A DNA stretch of 64,000 bases from CATOSK01 sp034423195 (GTDB lineage: Bacteria; Chloroflexota; Dehalococcoidia; Lucifugimonadales; UBA3495): assembly GCA_034423195.1 (NCBI GenBank), contig DAOUIZ010000061.1, forward strand, positions 1-64,000, in the 5' to 3' direction. Below are positions 25,830-33,367 of this stretch, one piece after another. The position numbers were made by a program, and so were the translations under genes. A model generated the notes under the pieces. It was given only the letters and a program-made list of their open reading frames with translations. It was not told the origin of the DNA and ran no database searches. Within the stretch, counting starts at the first letter, position 1. Every line of letters starts with the position of its first letter.

Positions 25830-26255
25830 CTACATCGTCAACTCCGCCGGTATCAGCCGCCGGTACCTAGCGTCGGCGGCTAGGCCGAAGGTTATCAGCG
25901 CCATTCTTCCCAGCGCTGCCTCTGCCGGGTCAGTCCAGAAAATTACGGGGACGGGGATGATGGAGTCCTTTCCTTCGAGCTCCATGTACACTGCTCCGGT
26001 AGAAAGGTCTCGTTCAGACCCGTCGGGCAAGATAAACGTGCTTGTGTTCTCCCTCTCAACCCCCAATAGGTCCAGAATGGCGTCCGGGACCAACGTGTGG
26101 AATTTGCTAGTATCCACCAACCCGCTCAACGTGCGGGAACGTACACGTTCCCGGTTCCAGATGGTGAAGTCTACGCTGAAGGTTCCCACTTCCCCTCCCA
26201 CGGTGGTGCCCGGTAGAATTATCCACGGCTCGGATGCCCGTTGCTTCTGGGTCAT
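25830..26255 (-). CDS. Retropepsin-like (clan AA) aspartic protease-like protein
   Basis: The open frame extends far upstream as a shadow of the amidase gene, but the coding part starts at ATG 26255 (MTQKQRASEPWIILPG). The 141-residue product holds 'GLVDTSKFHTLVPDAILDLL', where Asp-Thr-Ser matches the catalytic D-T/S-G/A position of retropepsins. A late 'AALGRMALITFGLAADARYR' matches the family's 'LLG...L...GL..D' region. A Ser in place of Gly/Ala after Asp-Thr makes activity uncertain. It is followed by the DUF5678-like gene. Confidence 0.72.
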   Translation of the reverse strand: MTQKQRASEPWIILPGTTVGGEVGTFSVDFTIWNRERVRSRTLSGLVDTSKFHTLVPDAILDLLGVERENTSTFILPDGSERDLSTGAVYMELEGKDSIIPVPVIFWTDPAEAALGRMALITFGLAADARYRRLIPAELTM

Positions 26256-26324
26256 TTCATCCCCGTTGATGTCGCTTTCTGAGTCCTTCTGTTCAGCAGA
26301 GTCATTATAGCAACCTCTTCCGCC

Positions 26325-28163
26325 ATGAACCCTTCCAACGATAACCCATCCCATCCTTCCATCCTGCTGGCCACTAGTAACGGGGCCAAGCAGGAGACGC
26401 TGCGGTGGCTGCTGGAGGATGCTCCGCTGAATCCGGTGACACCGGCGGAGGCGGGGGTGTTCGCCGACCCCGACGAGTCGGCGGAGACGCACCTGGCGAT
26501 TGCGGAAGACAAGGCGCGGGAGTGGTCGGAAGCGGGGCAGATGCTGGTGATTGCGTCGGATGGGGGGCTGGTGATTCCGGCGTTGGGAGACAACTGGGAA
26601 AGCCGCTATACTCACCGCTTCGCCGGCCCCGCGGCGGACGACCGGGAGCGGGCCCGCCGTCTGCTGGAGGTTATGCAGCCGCTGCGGGGAGAGGAGCGGT
26701 CCGCGTCGTGGGTGGAGGCGGTGGCCGTGGCCGACCGGGGGAAGGTTCTGGCGTCCTGGGACCTCACGGGAGCGACGGGGTACATCGTAGAGGAGATGCC
26801 GGAAGAGGTGGATACGTCGGGGTTCTGGGTGTTTTCCCTGTGGCGCTTTCCCCGCTTCGGGAAGATTTACCACGACCTCACGCCGGAGGAGAAGGCAGCA
26901 TTGGACGACCACTGGACGCGGCTGCGGGAGCTGGTGCAGGAGTTCTTTATGACAAATTCCCGTCCCGTTATCAACGACCCTTACAACGCCTTCTGCCAGG
27001 ACAGCGACGCCTTCCTGCCTGGGGCGCCCGGCGGTCCGCTGGAGGGCTTGACCTTTGCCGCCAAGGACATATTCGACGTCGCCGGTCACGTCACCGGCGG
27101 GGGCAACCCGGACTGGAAGGCCACCCATGAGCCCGCCTCCCGGAACGCCTGGGTTGTGCAGACCCTGGTGGACGCCGGGGCGGCCATGGTCGGCAAGACC
27201 ATCACCGATGAACTGACCAGGGGCATTTTCGGGGAGAACGTCCACTACGGGACTCCGGTCAACCCCCGCGCCCCGGGACGGGTGCCGGGCGGTTCCTCCA
27301 GCGGGTCCGCCTCGGCGGTGGCGGGGGGACTGGTGGACTTTGCCCTGGGATCGGACACCGGGGGGTCGGTGCGGGTCCCCGCCAGCTTCTGCGGCCTTTA
27401 CGGCCTCCGTCCCACCCACGGCCTCATCCCCCTGGACGGTATCCTGCTCCAGGCTCCCAGCTACGACACCATCGGATGGTTCGCCCGGGACGTTGAGACC
27501 TTCGCCCGGGTGGCTGAGGCGCTTTTCGCCGGGAAAGACCTGGATCTGACCCGGCCTGTCAGGGTCGTAATCGCCCAGGACGCCTTCGAGCTGGCGGAAC
27601 CGGCAGTCGCCGAGGCGCTCCTGCCCCTGGCCCGCCGGATTGGCGCTCTCTGCGGGGAGACGGCGGCGGAGGTGCTGTCCCCGGAAGGCCTGGCGGAATG
27701 GTCGGGCCACCAGCAGGTACTGCAGAGCCGGGAGGCTTGGGATTCGGTGAAGGACTGGATTGACACGGTTAATCCCCGGTTCAGCTTCGAGGTTTCCGAC
27801 CGCTACGTCACGGCCCGGGAAATCACCGACGCCCAGGTGGACGCCGCCCAGGCCGGCCGCGATGCCGTCCTTCGGCGCATGGACCAGGTGTTCGTGGGCG
27901 GCGCAACGGTGGTCTGTCTCCCGTCGACGGTATCCCCCGCTCCACCGCTGGGCCAGAGGGTGTCGGAACGCCACACCCTCCGCCTCCGCAACAGCGCCCT
28001 GACCTCGGTGGCGGGCAACACCGGACGTCCCCAGTTGAGCATTCCTGCCGCCGAGGTGGACGGCCTGCCCGTCGGCCTCTCGTTCCTGGGCAGCCCGGGG
28101 TCAGACCTGGCCCTCATCGCCCTGGCCCGTGAGTACGTTTCGTCGCGGGGTGTCGCTGGATAA
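26325..28163 (+). CDS. Ham1/RdgB-like NTP pyrophosphatase fused to an amidase-signature enzyme
   Basis: The 612-residue frame has two parts. Residues 1-205 match Ham1-type inosine-triphosphate pyrophosphatases ('ILLATSNGAKQETLRWLLED', 'VIASDGGLVIPALGDNWESR', 'FPRFGKIYHDLTPEEKAALD'). Residues 209-612 are an amidase: the catalytic Lys in 'LTFAAKDIFDVAG', the Gly/Ser motif 'GGSSSGSASAVAGG' near 321, and 'GSDTGGSVRVPASFCGLYGL' with the cis-Ser and nucleophile Ser. An in-frame ATG at 26949, with AGGAG about 8 bp upstream, could start the amidase separately. No stop codon divides the two, so a fusion, a dual product or both are possible. Such a pairing of activities is unusual. Confidence 0.85.
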   Translation: MNPSNDNPSHPSILLATSNGAKQETLRWLLEDAPLNPVTPAEAGVFADPDESAETHLAIAEDKAREWSEAGQMLVIASDGGLVIPALGDNWESRYTHRFAGPAADDRERARRLLEVMQPLRGEERSASWVEAVAVADRGKVLASWDLTGATGYIVEEMPEEVDTSGFWVFSLWRFPRFGKIYHDLTPEEKAALDDHWTRLRELVQEFFMTNSRPVINDPYNAFCQDSDAFLPGAPGGPLEGLTFAAKDIFDVAGHVTGGGNPDWKATHEPASRNAWVVQTLVDAGAAMVGKTITDELTRGIFGENVHYGTPVNPRAPGRVPGGSSSGSASAVAGGLVDFALGSDTGGSVRVPASFCGLYGLRPTHGLIPLDGILLQAPSYDTIGWFARDVETFARVAEALFAGKDLDLTRPVRVVIAQDAFELAEPAVAEALLPLARRIGALCGETAAEVLSPEGLAEWSGHQQVLQSREAWDSVKDWIDTVNPRFSFEVSDRYVTAREITDAQVDAAQAGRDAVLRRMDQVFVGGATVVCLPSTVSPAPPLGQRVSERHTLRLRNSALTSVAGNTGRPQLSIPAAEVDGLPVGLSFLGSPGSDLALIALAREYVSSRGVAG

Positions 28164-28200
28164 AACCGGACACGGGGCGGGCGCACCCGCCGGCCTTACG

Positions 28201-28482
28201 CTACCGCGCTCCCGACGGTGGGGGTTCGTTGAAAGGGAGGCCGTTGGCCTCCGCTTCCTCAAGCCGCTTCAGCCAGGCTTCCCAGCGTTGGTGCTCCCGC
28301 TGACGGCCGAGTTCCCGGCCCTCTCGAAACGCCTTTAACCAGCTTGTGTTGCGGGTTTCCTCCTGGGCTTTCCTGCTGGCTTCCTCCCATCGCGACATAT
28401 CCGGCCCCAGCTCTGCCAGGGCGTCCTTCAGGGCCCTCGGAAAAACCCGCAAGAACAACAGCAGCAACTTCAGGCTGCTCAT
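28201..28482 (-). CDS. Small protein of unknown function, paralogue of its upstream neighbour
   Basis: The 93-residue protein has an N-terminal hydrophobic stretch and a charged C-terminus ending 'QRWEAWLKRLEEAEANGLPFNEPPPS'-like. The neighbouring 28486-28878 product ends with nearly the same sequence, so the two arose by tandem duplication. The 3-bp gap indicates one transcript. Function unknown; the Arg/Glu-rich helix may be a coiled coil. Confidence 0.65.
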   Translation of the reverse strand: MSSLKLLLLFLRVFPRALKDALAELGPDMSRWEEASRKAQEETRNTSWLKAFREGRELGRQREHQRWEAWLKRLEEAEANGLPFNEPPPSGAR

Positions 28483-28485
28483 TGA

Positions 28486-28878
28486 CTAACTTCCTTCCGA
28501 TGGCGGCGGTTCGTCGAAGGGCTGGTTGTTGGCCTCGGCCTCGTCGCGGCGTTTAAGCCAGGCTTCCCAACGTTGGCGCTCCGCTTTTTGGCCGCGTTCC
28601 TCGCCTTCCGCCAAACCTTCTTTCCGGCCTTGGTCGATGAACTTTTTCTTCAGCATTGGGGCGAACAGCACCATAGGCTTTATGACCTCCCACGAAAGCG
28701 CTGCAAACAAGGCTATGCCCAGTGAAGCGCCAGCCGCCTTTGCCAACAAGTCTACCAGATTTTCCGCGTCCCGTTGTTCCAGGCCAAGCCATAGGAGCGC
28801 GGTCAGGACGGCGAAGGAGACGACATAGATGGCGGCGTAGACCATCCATGTGACCGGGTTTCTGATGACTATTTCCAA
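28486..28878 (-). CDS. Membrane protein of unknown function with charged C-terminal helix
   Basis: The 130-residue product starts at TTG 28878 after GGAG. Two transmembrane helices (about residues 10-33 and 45-70) are followed by a charged helix 'EGLAEGEERGQKAERQRWEA' and a 'PFDEPPPS' tail shared with the downstream paralogue. The signal 'eG.aeG...G.......W..Wl.R' occurs in small membrane proteins of unknown function. It is divergent from the HK97 module, which begins 290 bp away. Confidence 0.65.
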   Translation of the reverse strand: MEIVIRNPVTWMVYAAIYVVSFAVLTALLWLGLEQRDAENLVDLLAKAAGASLGIALFAALSWEVIKPMVLFAPMLKKKFIDQGRKEGLAEGEERGQKAERQRWEAWLKRRDEAEANNQPFDEPPPSEGS

Positions 28879-28972
28879 CTGTACTCCATTCCGTGTGGAA
28901 TAGTTTATCCAAGGACTCGCCTCCTGTATAGCTACATCTGACAGTGTGCCGTAACGGAAATTGATGACAGCA

Positions 28973-29006
28973 GGCCGTTGACAGGCCTGGTGCCGCGTTT
29001 CTAGCC
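28973..29006 (+). promoter_or_regulatory. Conserved promoter-like element ahead of the HK97 head/tail module
   Basis: TTGACA at 28978-28983 is followed after exactly 17 bp by CTAGCC (29001-29006). The block from 28974 to 29003 (GGCCGTTGACAGGCCTG, then TGCCGCGTTTCTA) is repeated with two substitutions at 56514-56543, ahead of the terminase module. The -10 is weak by sigma-70 rules, so the -35-like part and the spacer may instead be an activator or phage-type promoter. Confidence 0.55.
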
Positions 29007-29068
29007 TGATAGTTACCGTGCAGGCACGGACAAGTTAAGGCATTCCGGCGCAGGGCCGGCAAAGCGGG

Positions 29069-29098
29069 GGACAGACCCACCGGGGTCTGTCCTCTTTT
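29069..29098 (+). terminator. Intrinsic-terminator-like hairpin in the HK97 module leader
   Basis: GGACAGACCC (29069-29078), loop ACCG, GGGTCTGTCC (29083-29092), then TCTTTT. This 10-bp perfect stem with a T-run lies between the promoter-like element and the first structural gene, so it would act as an attenuator unless read through. Confidence 0.65.
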
Positions 29099-29170
29099 CG
29101 TTGCCGGAACGGGCCACTGCACCGGAGTTTTAACCAGCGCAATAGCATGGAGCGACCAGGGGAGGTTTGG

Positions 29171-29860
29171 ATGAGCATGGACTGGCAAGGCAGGGGCGAA
29201 GAGCCGCATCCGCAGGATGAGATGGTCTTCGTGATTTCCACCGACGAGGTGGACCGCCACGGTGACATCGTGTCCGCCGGCGGGTGGCGGTTGGATGCCT
29301 TCCGCCGGAACCCGGTGGTGCTGTGGGCCCACGACTACCGGTTTCCCGTCGTGGGAAGGGTGGTGGAGCTTTGGTCGGACACCCACGCCGCACCGGATGG
29401 TCCGGCGGGAAGGGTCGGCCGGCTGCTGGCGCGCGTCCGGTTCGCCGACACCCCCTTCGCGCAGCAGGTGGCCGGGTTGTACCGGGGAGGCTACCAGCGG
29501 GGAGTGTCGGTCGGGTTCCGGCCGCTGCGGTACGAGGAAAGGCGGGACGGGAATACCGGCGCTTTCCTGGGAGTGCGCTACCTGGAGCAGGAACTGCTGG
29601 AGGTCAGCCTGGTGCCGGTGCCTTCCAACCGGGATGCGTTGAGCCGGAGCGGTGGCGCGGCGGAGGTCCTTCCGCCGGAAAGCGGTGGGGAGGACGGGTT
29701 GGGAGGAGAGCTGGCCGGCCTGCTGCGGGAAGCTCTCCCGCAGGCGGCTCCGGGAGCGGCATCTGCCCTGGAGGTGGAGGCGCTGCTGTCCCTCCTGCGC
29801 GGGGTGCGGGTGCTGGACCCCGCTCATCCGGCAGGACGCCGGATCTACCCAAATGGCTAA
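29171..29860 (+). CDS. HK97-family prohead protease
   Basis: This 229-residue protein starts at the ATG at 29171, 7 bp after GGGGAGG (an upstream ATG at 29147 is less well placed). It has the family pattern 'VISTDEVDRHGDIVSAGGWR', then 'FRRNPVVLWAHDYRFPVVG' with the likely catalytic His, 'YQRGVSVGFRPL' with the likely nucleophile Ser, and 'LLEVSLVPVPSNRDAL'. It matures the capsid by cleaving scaffold from the major capsid protein. It is directly upstream of the capsid gene, the standard HK97 order. Confidence 0.92.
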   Translation: MSMDWQGRGEEPHPQDEMVFVISTDEVDRHGDIVSAGGWRLDAFRRNPVVLWAHDYRFPVVGRVVELWSDTHAAPDGPAGRVGRLLARVRFADTPFAQQVAGLYRGGYQRGVSVGFRPLRYEERRDGNTGAFLGVRYLEQELLEVSLVPVPSNRDALSRSGGAAEVLPPESGGEDGLGGELAGLLREALPQAAPGAASALEVEALLSLLRGVRVLDPAHPAGRRIYPNG

Positions 29861-29887
29861 CCCAATTAAAGGAAACGGGAGTTGAAC

Positions 29888-31225
29888 ATGGCATTGGGAA
29901 CACAGGACCTGGAACTGATCAAGCAGGAAGTGGCGGGAATCAAGGACTTTTACGCCTCCCGGATGGACGCGGAAATCCCCCCGTTGCGGGAGGAGATGGA
30001 CCGCCTTTCCGCCCAGGTGGGGCAGATGCAGGACCGGGAGCGGGAGGCGCAGCGCCGGGGCATCCTGGAGCAGGCGTCTGGGGACGGCCTGTCTCGTGTG
30101 CCCTACGGGAAGTACCGGGGCATGGACGCGCTGGACCTGGCCTGCGCCCGCAGCGTCCTCGGGGCGCAGTTGCGGGAGCCGTCGGGGCTGAATCCCCGGA
30201 TGCTGGAGGACTGGCAGGCCAACCTCAAGGCGGCGATGGACAGCGCCACCGCCGGCACCGGGGATGAACTGGTGCCCACCGCCGAGGCGGCGGCCCTGTG
30301 GCAGGACGTCAACCTGGAAACCATGATCGCGCCCCTCTTCTCCCGGGTGGACATGCCGACCAACCCCTTCGAGATTCCCCTGCAGCTGGGCGATGTGAAC
30401 TGGTACCCGGGGACCGAGAACACGGCGGTGACCAACACCGCCTTGGCCACGGCCCGCCAGACGTTGACCGCCCACGAGCTGGTGGCCGAGGTGCCCTGGT
30501 CCCTGTCCCTCGACGAGGACGCGGTCATCGCCATGGCCGGCGAGGTGCGGAGCTCGCTGGTCCGCAACGCCGTCGAGGTCATTGACAACGTGCTGCTCAA
30601 CGCCGACACCACCGCCACCAACAACATCAACGCCGACGGTGCCACCATCGCCGCCACCGACGCCGGAAAGGCCCAGTGGCTGGTGGGGTTCGACGGCCTC
30701 CTCCACCTGCCCCTGGTGGACAACGCGGCCCAGGCCAACAACCACAACGCCGCCGCAGACGCGGATATGTTCAACGAGGTTCGGGGAATGCTGGGCCGGT
30801 ACGGCGTCCGCCCCTCGGAGCTGGCCTACATCATGGACGTGAACACCTACATCCGGTCGTTGAGCGTCGACGCCTTCCGCACCCTGGACAAGCTGGGCCG
30901 CAACGCCACCCTGCTGCGGGGGCAGCTCGGCGCGGTGGAGGGCGTCCCGGTCATCGTGTCGGAGCAGATGTCCCTGGCCGACGCCGACGGAAAGGTCACC
31001 GACGACGGCAACACGGCCAAGACGGGCCGCCTTCTGATGGTCAACCGCACCCAGTGGCGGGTGGGTTTCCGGCGGGAGCTGCTCATCGAGACCACCCGGG
31101 ACATCCAGAAGCGGCAGAACATCATGGTGGTCAGCATGAGGCTGGCCTTCATGGAGCGCACCGGCGACCGCAGCAACGCGAAGCATACCGCTCTCCAGTA
31201 CAACATCACCGGCGTCGCCGCCTAG
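29888..31225 (+). CDS. HK97-family major capsid protein
   Basis: This 445-residue protein follows the protease by 27 bp. The first 70 or so residues are helical and charged (EMDRLSAQVGQMQDREREAQ), as in the scaffold (delta) domain that the protease removes. The middle contains 'LVPTAEAAALWQDVNLETMI' and 'WYPGTENTAVTNTALATARQ', and the C-terminal part has the capsid-fold pattern 'YIMDVNTYIRSLSVDAFRTL' and 'EGVPVIVSEQMSLADADGKV'. It assembles into an icosahedral shell. No lysine/asparagine crosslink site can be named from this alone. Confidence 0.93.
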   Translation: MALGTQDLELIKQEVAGIKDFYASRMDAEIPPLREEMDRLSAQVGQMQDREREAQRRGILEQASGDGLSRVPYGKYRGMDALDLACARSVLGAQLREPSGLNPRMLEDWQANLKAAMDSATAGTGDELVPTAEAAALWQDVNLETMIAPLFSRVDMPTNPFEIPLQLGDVNWYPGTENTAVTNTALATARQTLTAHELVAEVPWSLSLDEDAVIAMAGEVRSSLVRNAVEVIDNVLLNADTTATNNINADGATIAATDAGKAQWLVGFDGLLHLPLVDNAAQANNHNAAADADMFNEVRGMLGRYGVRPSELAYIMDVNTYIRSLSVDAFRTLDKLGRNATLLRGQLGAVEGVPVIVSEQMSLADADGKVTDDGNTAKTGRLLMVNRTQWRVGFRRELLIETTRDIQKRQNIMVVSMRLAFMERTGDRSNAKHTALQYNITGVAA

Positions 31226-31312
31226 ATCGTCGCGGCCTGAAAGGTTCCGCCAACGGAATTCCGGCGGAGGGTCAGCTATCACGCCGTCCCTCCGCCGCAG
31301 CGGGGAGGATAC

Positions 31313-32131
31313 ATGGCCAACACCTACGCGGACCTGGCGATGCTGAAAGCGCCGGGCGCACTGAACATAACCGGAAACAGCTACGACGCCCGCTTGCTGG
31401 CCCTGCTGGAGGCGGCGTCCCGCTGGATTGACGGCTACTGCAACCGCCACTTCTACCTGCTCCAGGCCGCCCGCCGGTTCAGCGGCAAGAGGATGGCGGT
31501 GTCCGCGCCCGGCCTGGTGCGGCTGGACAGCCTCAAGACCGACCGGGACGGCGACGGAGTGTTCGAGACGGAACTGTCCGCCGGGGACTACCGGCTGGAA
31601 CCGGCCAACGCCGACCCGTCCCATCCCTGGGGCTTTCCCTACCAGCGGGTAATCGCCGCCGGAGGCCTGGCGGAGCGGGGCGGGTTCCCCACCGGCGCGG
31701 CCTCGGTGGAGATAACCGGCGCGTGGGGCTACCGGGAGGTCTGGGAAGACACCGGGGCCAGGCTGGACGCGGGCCAGATGGTGACCGACGGAGCTTCCGT
31801 CCTGTCCGTTGCCGGCGACGGCGCGGAAGAATTGGCGGCGGGGCAGACGCTCCGGCTGAACATGGAGCAGGTCTACGTGGCGGCGGTCACGGAGACGGGA
31901 GTGGTGGTCCGGCGGGGCGTCAATGGAACAGCGGCGGCGGCGCACTTGGGAGGATCGGCCTTGGCCCGCTTCGTCTACCCGGCTCCGGTGACCGAGGCCT
32001 GCCTTCAGTTGACCATGCGGGCCTGGCAGGGCAGGAGCGCGGAGGGAAGCGATGTCGCCGAACTGTGCCGCCCGCCGGATGCGGTGGTGACGGGCCTGCT
32101 GGCCGGTTACAAGAGGCTGGCGGTCGGATAG
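31313..32131 (+). CDS. Phage head-tail connector (gp6-like) protein
   Basis: The 272-residue product opens 'ANTYADLAMLKAPGALNITG', then 'DARLLALLEAASRWIDGYCN' and 'FYLLQAARRFSGKRM', matching head-tail connector proteins of the HK97 gp6/QLRG group. These join the portal to the tail. A repeat region 'TEAGLQLTMRAWQGRSAEG'-like helix near the C-terminus is also typical. ATG 31313 follows GGGGAGG. The preceding 86 bp contain a modest inverted repeat 'tccgcc...ggcgga'. Confidence 0.75.
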   Translation: MANTYADLAMLKAPGALNITGNSYDARLLALLEAASRWIDGYCNRHFYLLQAARRFSGKRMAVSAPGLVRLDSLKTDRDGDGVFETELSAGDYRLEPANADPSHPWGFPYQRVIAAGGLAERGGFPTGAASVEITGAWGYREVWEDTGARLDAGQMVTDGASVLSVAGDGAEELAAGQTLRLNMEQVYVAAVTETGVVVRRGVNGTAAAAHLGGSALARFVYPAPVTEACLQLTMRAWQGRSAEGSDVAELCRPPDAVVTGLLAGYKRLAVG

Positions 32132-32200
32132 GGTAACGGGCTTGCTTCACAGGCTTGCTTCACGGGCTTGCTTCGATGAGGTTCAAGTTGGAGGTTGCGT

Positions 32201-32611
32201 ATGTCATTGGCAGCGGTCAGGGCGGGATTGGTTGAGCGTTTGCAGACCATCGGCGGATTGCGGGTCTACTGGGACGACCCCGGGGAAGCTCCCGAGACGC
32301 CGGCGGTGCTGGCGGGCAGCAGCGGCATCTCGGCCAAGTACGACCGGACCCTGGGCGGGACGGATGTGCGGTACCGGCTGGAACTGCTTCTGCTGGTGGA
32401 CGGCGGGGATGGCGGCGAGGCCTGGGACGGCGTGGCGGCCTTTGCCGCTCCCGCCGGCGGCCTCTCCATCAAGGAGGCGGTGGACGGCGACCTGGGCGGG
32501 CGGTGCGACTGGGCGCGGGTGCTGTCGGTGAAGCGGATGGGACGGGTGACCCACGGCCGCCGGGCCTACCGGGGCGCGGCCTTCCAGGTCGAGGTCTACT
32601 GCAGCGGCTAG
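32201..32611 (+). CDS. Phage neck/tail-completion-like protein
   Basis: This 136-residue product starts at ATG 32201 after GGAGG. 'SLAAVRAGLVERLQTIGGLR' and 'RYRLELLLLVDGGDGGEAWD' give an alpha/beta fold of the size expected for head-closure or tail-terminator proteins, which sit here in HK97-type clusters. I rely mainly on position; no strong motif was recognised. It is followed by a triplicated repeat. Confidence 0.6.
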   Translation: MSLAAVRAGLVERLQTIGGLRVYWDDPGEAPETPAVLAGSSGISAKYDRTLGGTDVRYRLELLLLVDGGDGGEAWDGVAAFAAPAGGLSIKEAVDGDLGGRCDWARVLSVKRMGRVTHGRRAYRGAAFQVEVYCSG

Positions 32612-32619
32612 CCGTGCCC

Positions 32620-32880
32620 AAGCCGAAGCCGCCCAGCGCTCTTGGACAAGCCTGCCCCCGCGCAGGCGGGGGTTACCCCTGACGGGCGCGAAAGCGGCGA
32701 CCCTTCAAGTCGAAGCCGCCCAGCGCTCTTAGACAAGCCTGCCCCCGCGCAGGCGGGGGTTACCCCTGACGGGCGCGAAAGCGGCGACCCTTCAAGCCGA
32801 AGCCGCCCAGCGCTCTTAGACAAGCCTGCCCCCGCGCAGGCGGGGGTTACCCCTGACGGGCGCGAAAGCGGCGACCCTTC
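32620..32880 (+). repeat. Family A palindromic element (long form), three tandem 87-bp copies
   Basis: Units begin at 32620, 32707 and 32794. Each reads AAGCCGAAGCCGCCCAGCGC, then TCTT(A/G)GACAAGCCTGC, an inner hairpin CCCCCGCGCAGGCGGGGG, and GCGAAAGCGGCGACCCTTCA. The period is 29 codons and the frame stays open through all three, but a GAGGTG site and TTG at 32912 suggest that the following gene starts after them. Confidence 0.92.
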
Positions 32881-32911
32881 AATCACTTCTCCCGGAAAAG
32901 CGAGGTGCGGA

Positions 32912-33340
32912 TTGGCCAAGTATCAGTCTTCCGGCAGCAGCCGGGTTTGGGTGGACGACGCGGAGGGTATTCCGAGAGACCTGTCTCCCTATGTGGAGGA
33001 GGTCGGGCCGCTGGGGACGGCGGTGGGCTGGCTGGACGTGACCGGGTTGAGCGATCCGGCCCAGCGCGTCATCGCGGGAACCCGGGCGGCGCAGGAGTTG
33101 GTCCTGCGGGGGTTGTTCGACGACAAGACCGTCGACGGTCCCGATGCGGTGCTTTCCGGAATCGTCGGGCAGGTGGGGACGGTCAGCTACGGCCCGGCGG
33201 GAAGCGCAATGGGTCAGCGGCAGGTATCGGCGGAGTTCCTGTGCCTTTCCTACCGGATAACCAGCCGGACCGGGGACAAGGTGCGGTTCGAGGCCCGGTT
33301 CCTCCAGGACGGCGAGGCAACCCTGGGGGTCTGGGCGTAA
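32912..33340 (+). CDS. Phage tail-tube-like or minor tail protein
   Basis: The open frame begins upstream in the repeats, but TTG 32912 with GAGGTG ahead of it is a better start. The 142-residue product reads 'AKYQSSGSSRVWVDDAEGIP', 'YVEEVGPLGTAVGWLDVTGL', and later 'LSGIVGQVGTVSYGPAGSAM' and 'VRFEARFLQDGEATLGVWA'. The size, beta-rich pattern and position between neck and large tail protein fit a tail-tube protein, but the family was not firmly recognised. If translation starts upstream, three 29-residue repeats would be added. Confidence 0.55.
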   Translation: MAKYQSSGSSRVWVDDAEGIPRDLSPYVEEVGPLGTAVGWLDVTGLSDPAQRVIAGTRAAQELVLRGLFDDKTVDGPDAVLSGIVGQVGTVSYGPAGSAMGQRQVSAEFLCLSYRITSRTGDKVRFEARFLQDGEATLGVWA

Positions 33341-33367
33341 TGGAGTGTTCAGCAAGGAGGAGGCGTG

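Noticed and set aside
25830..27974. Minus-strand frame of 714 codons extending the aspartic-protease-like gene
   Set aside because: Only the last 141 codons look like protein; the rest is antisense of the Ham1-amidase gene.
28553..31945. Minus-strand open frame of 1130 codons across the capsid region
   Set aside because: It is antisense to clear HK97 protease and capsid genes, is low in sequence complexity (Gly, His, Val, Gln rich) and matches no family; a GC-rich shadow frame.
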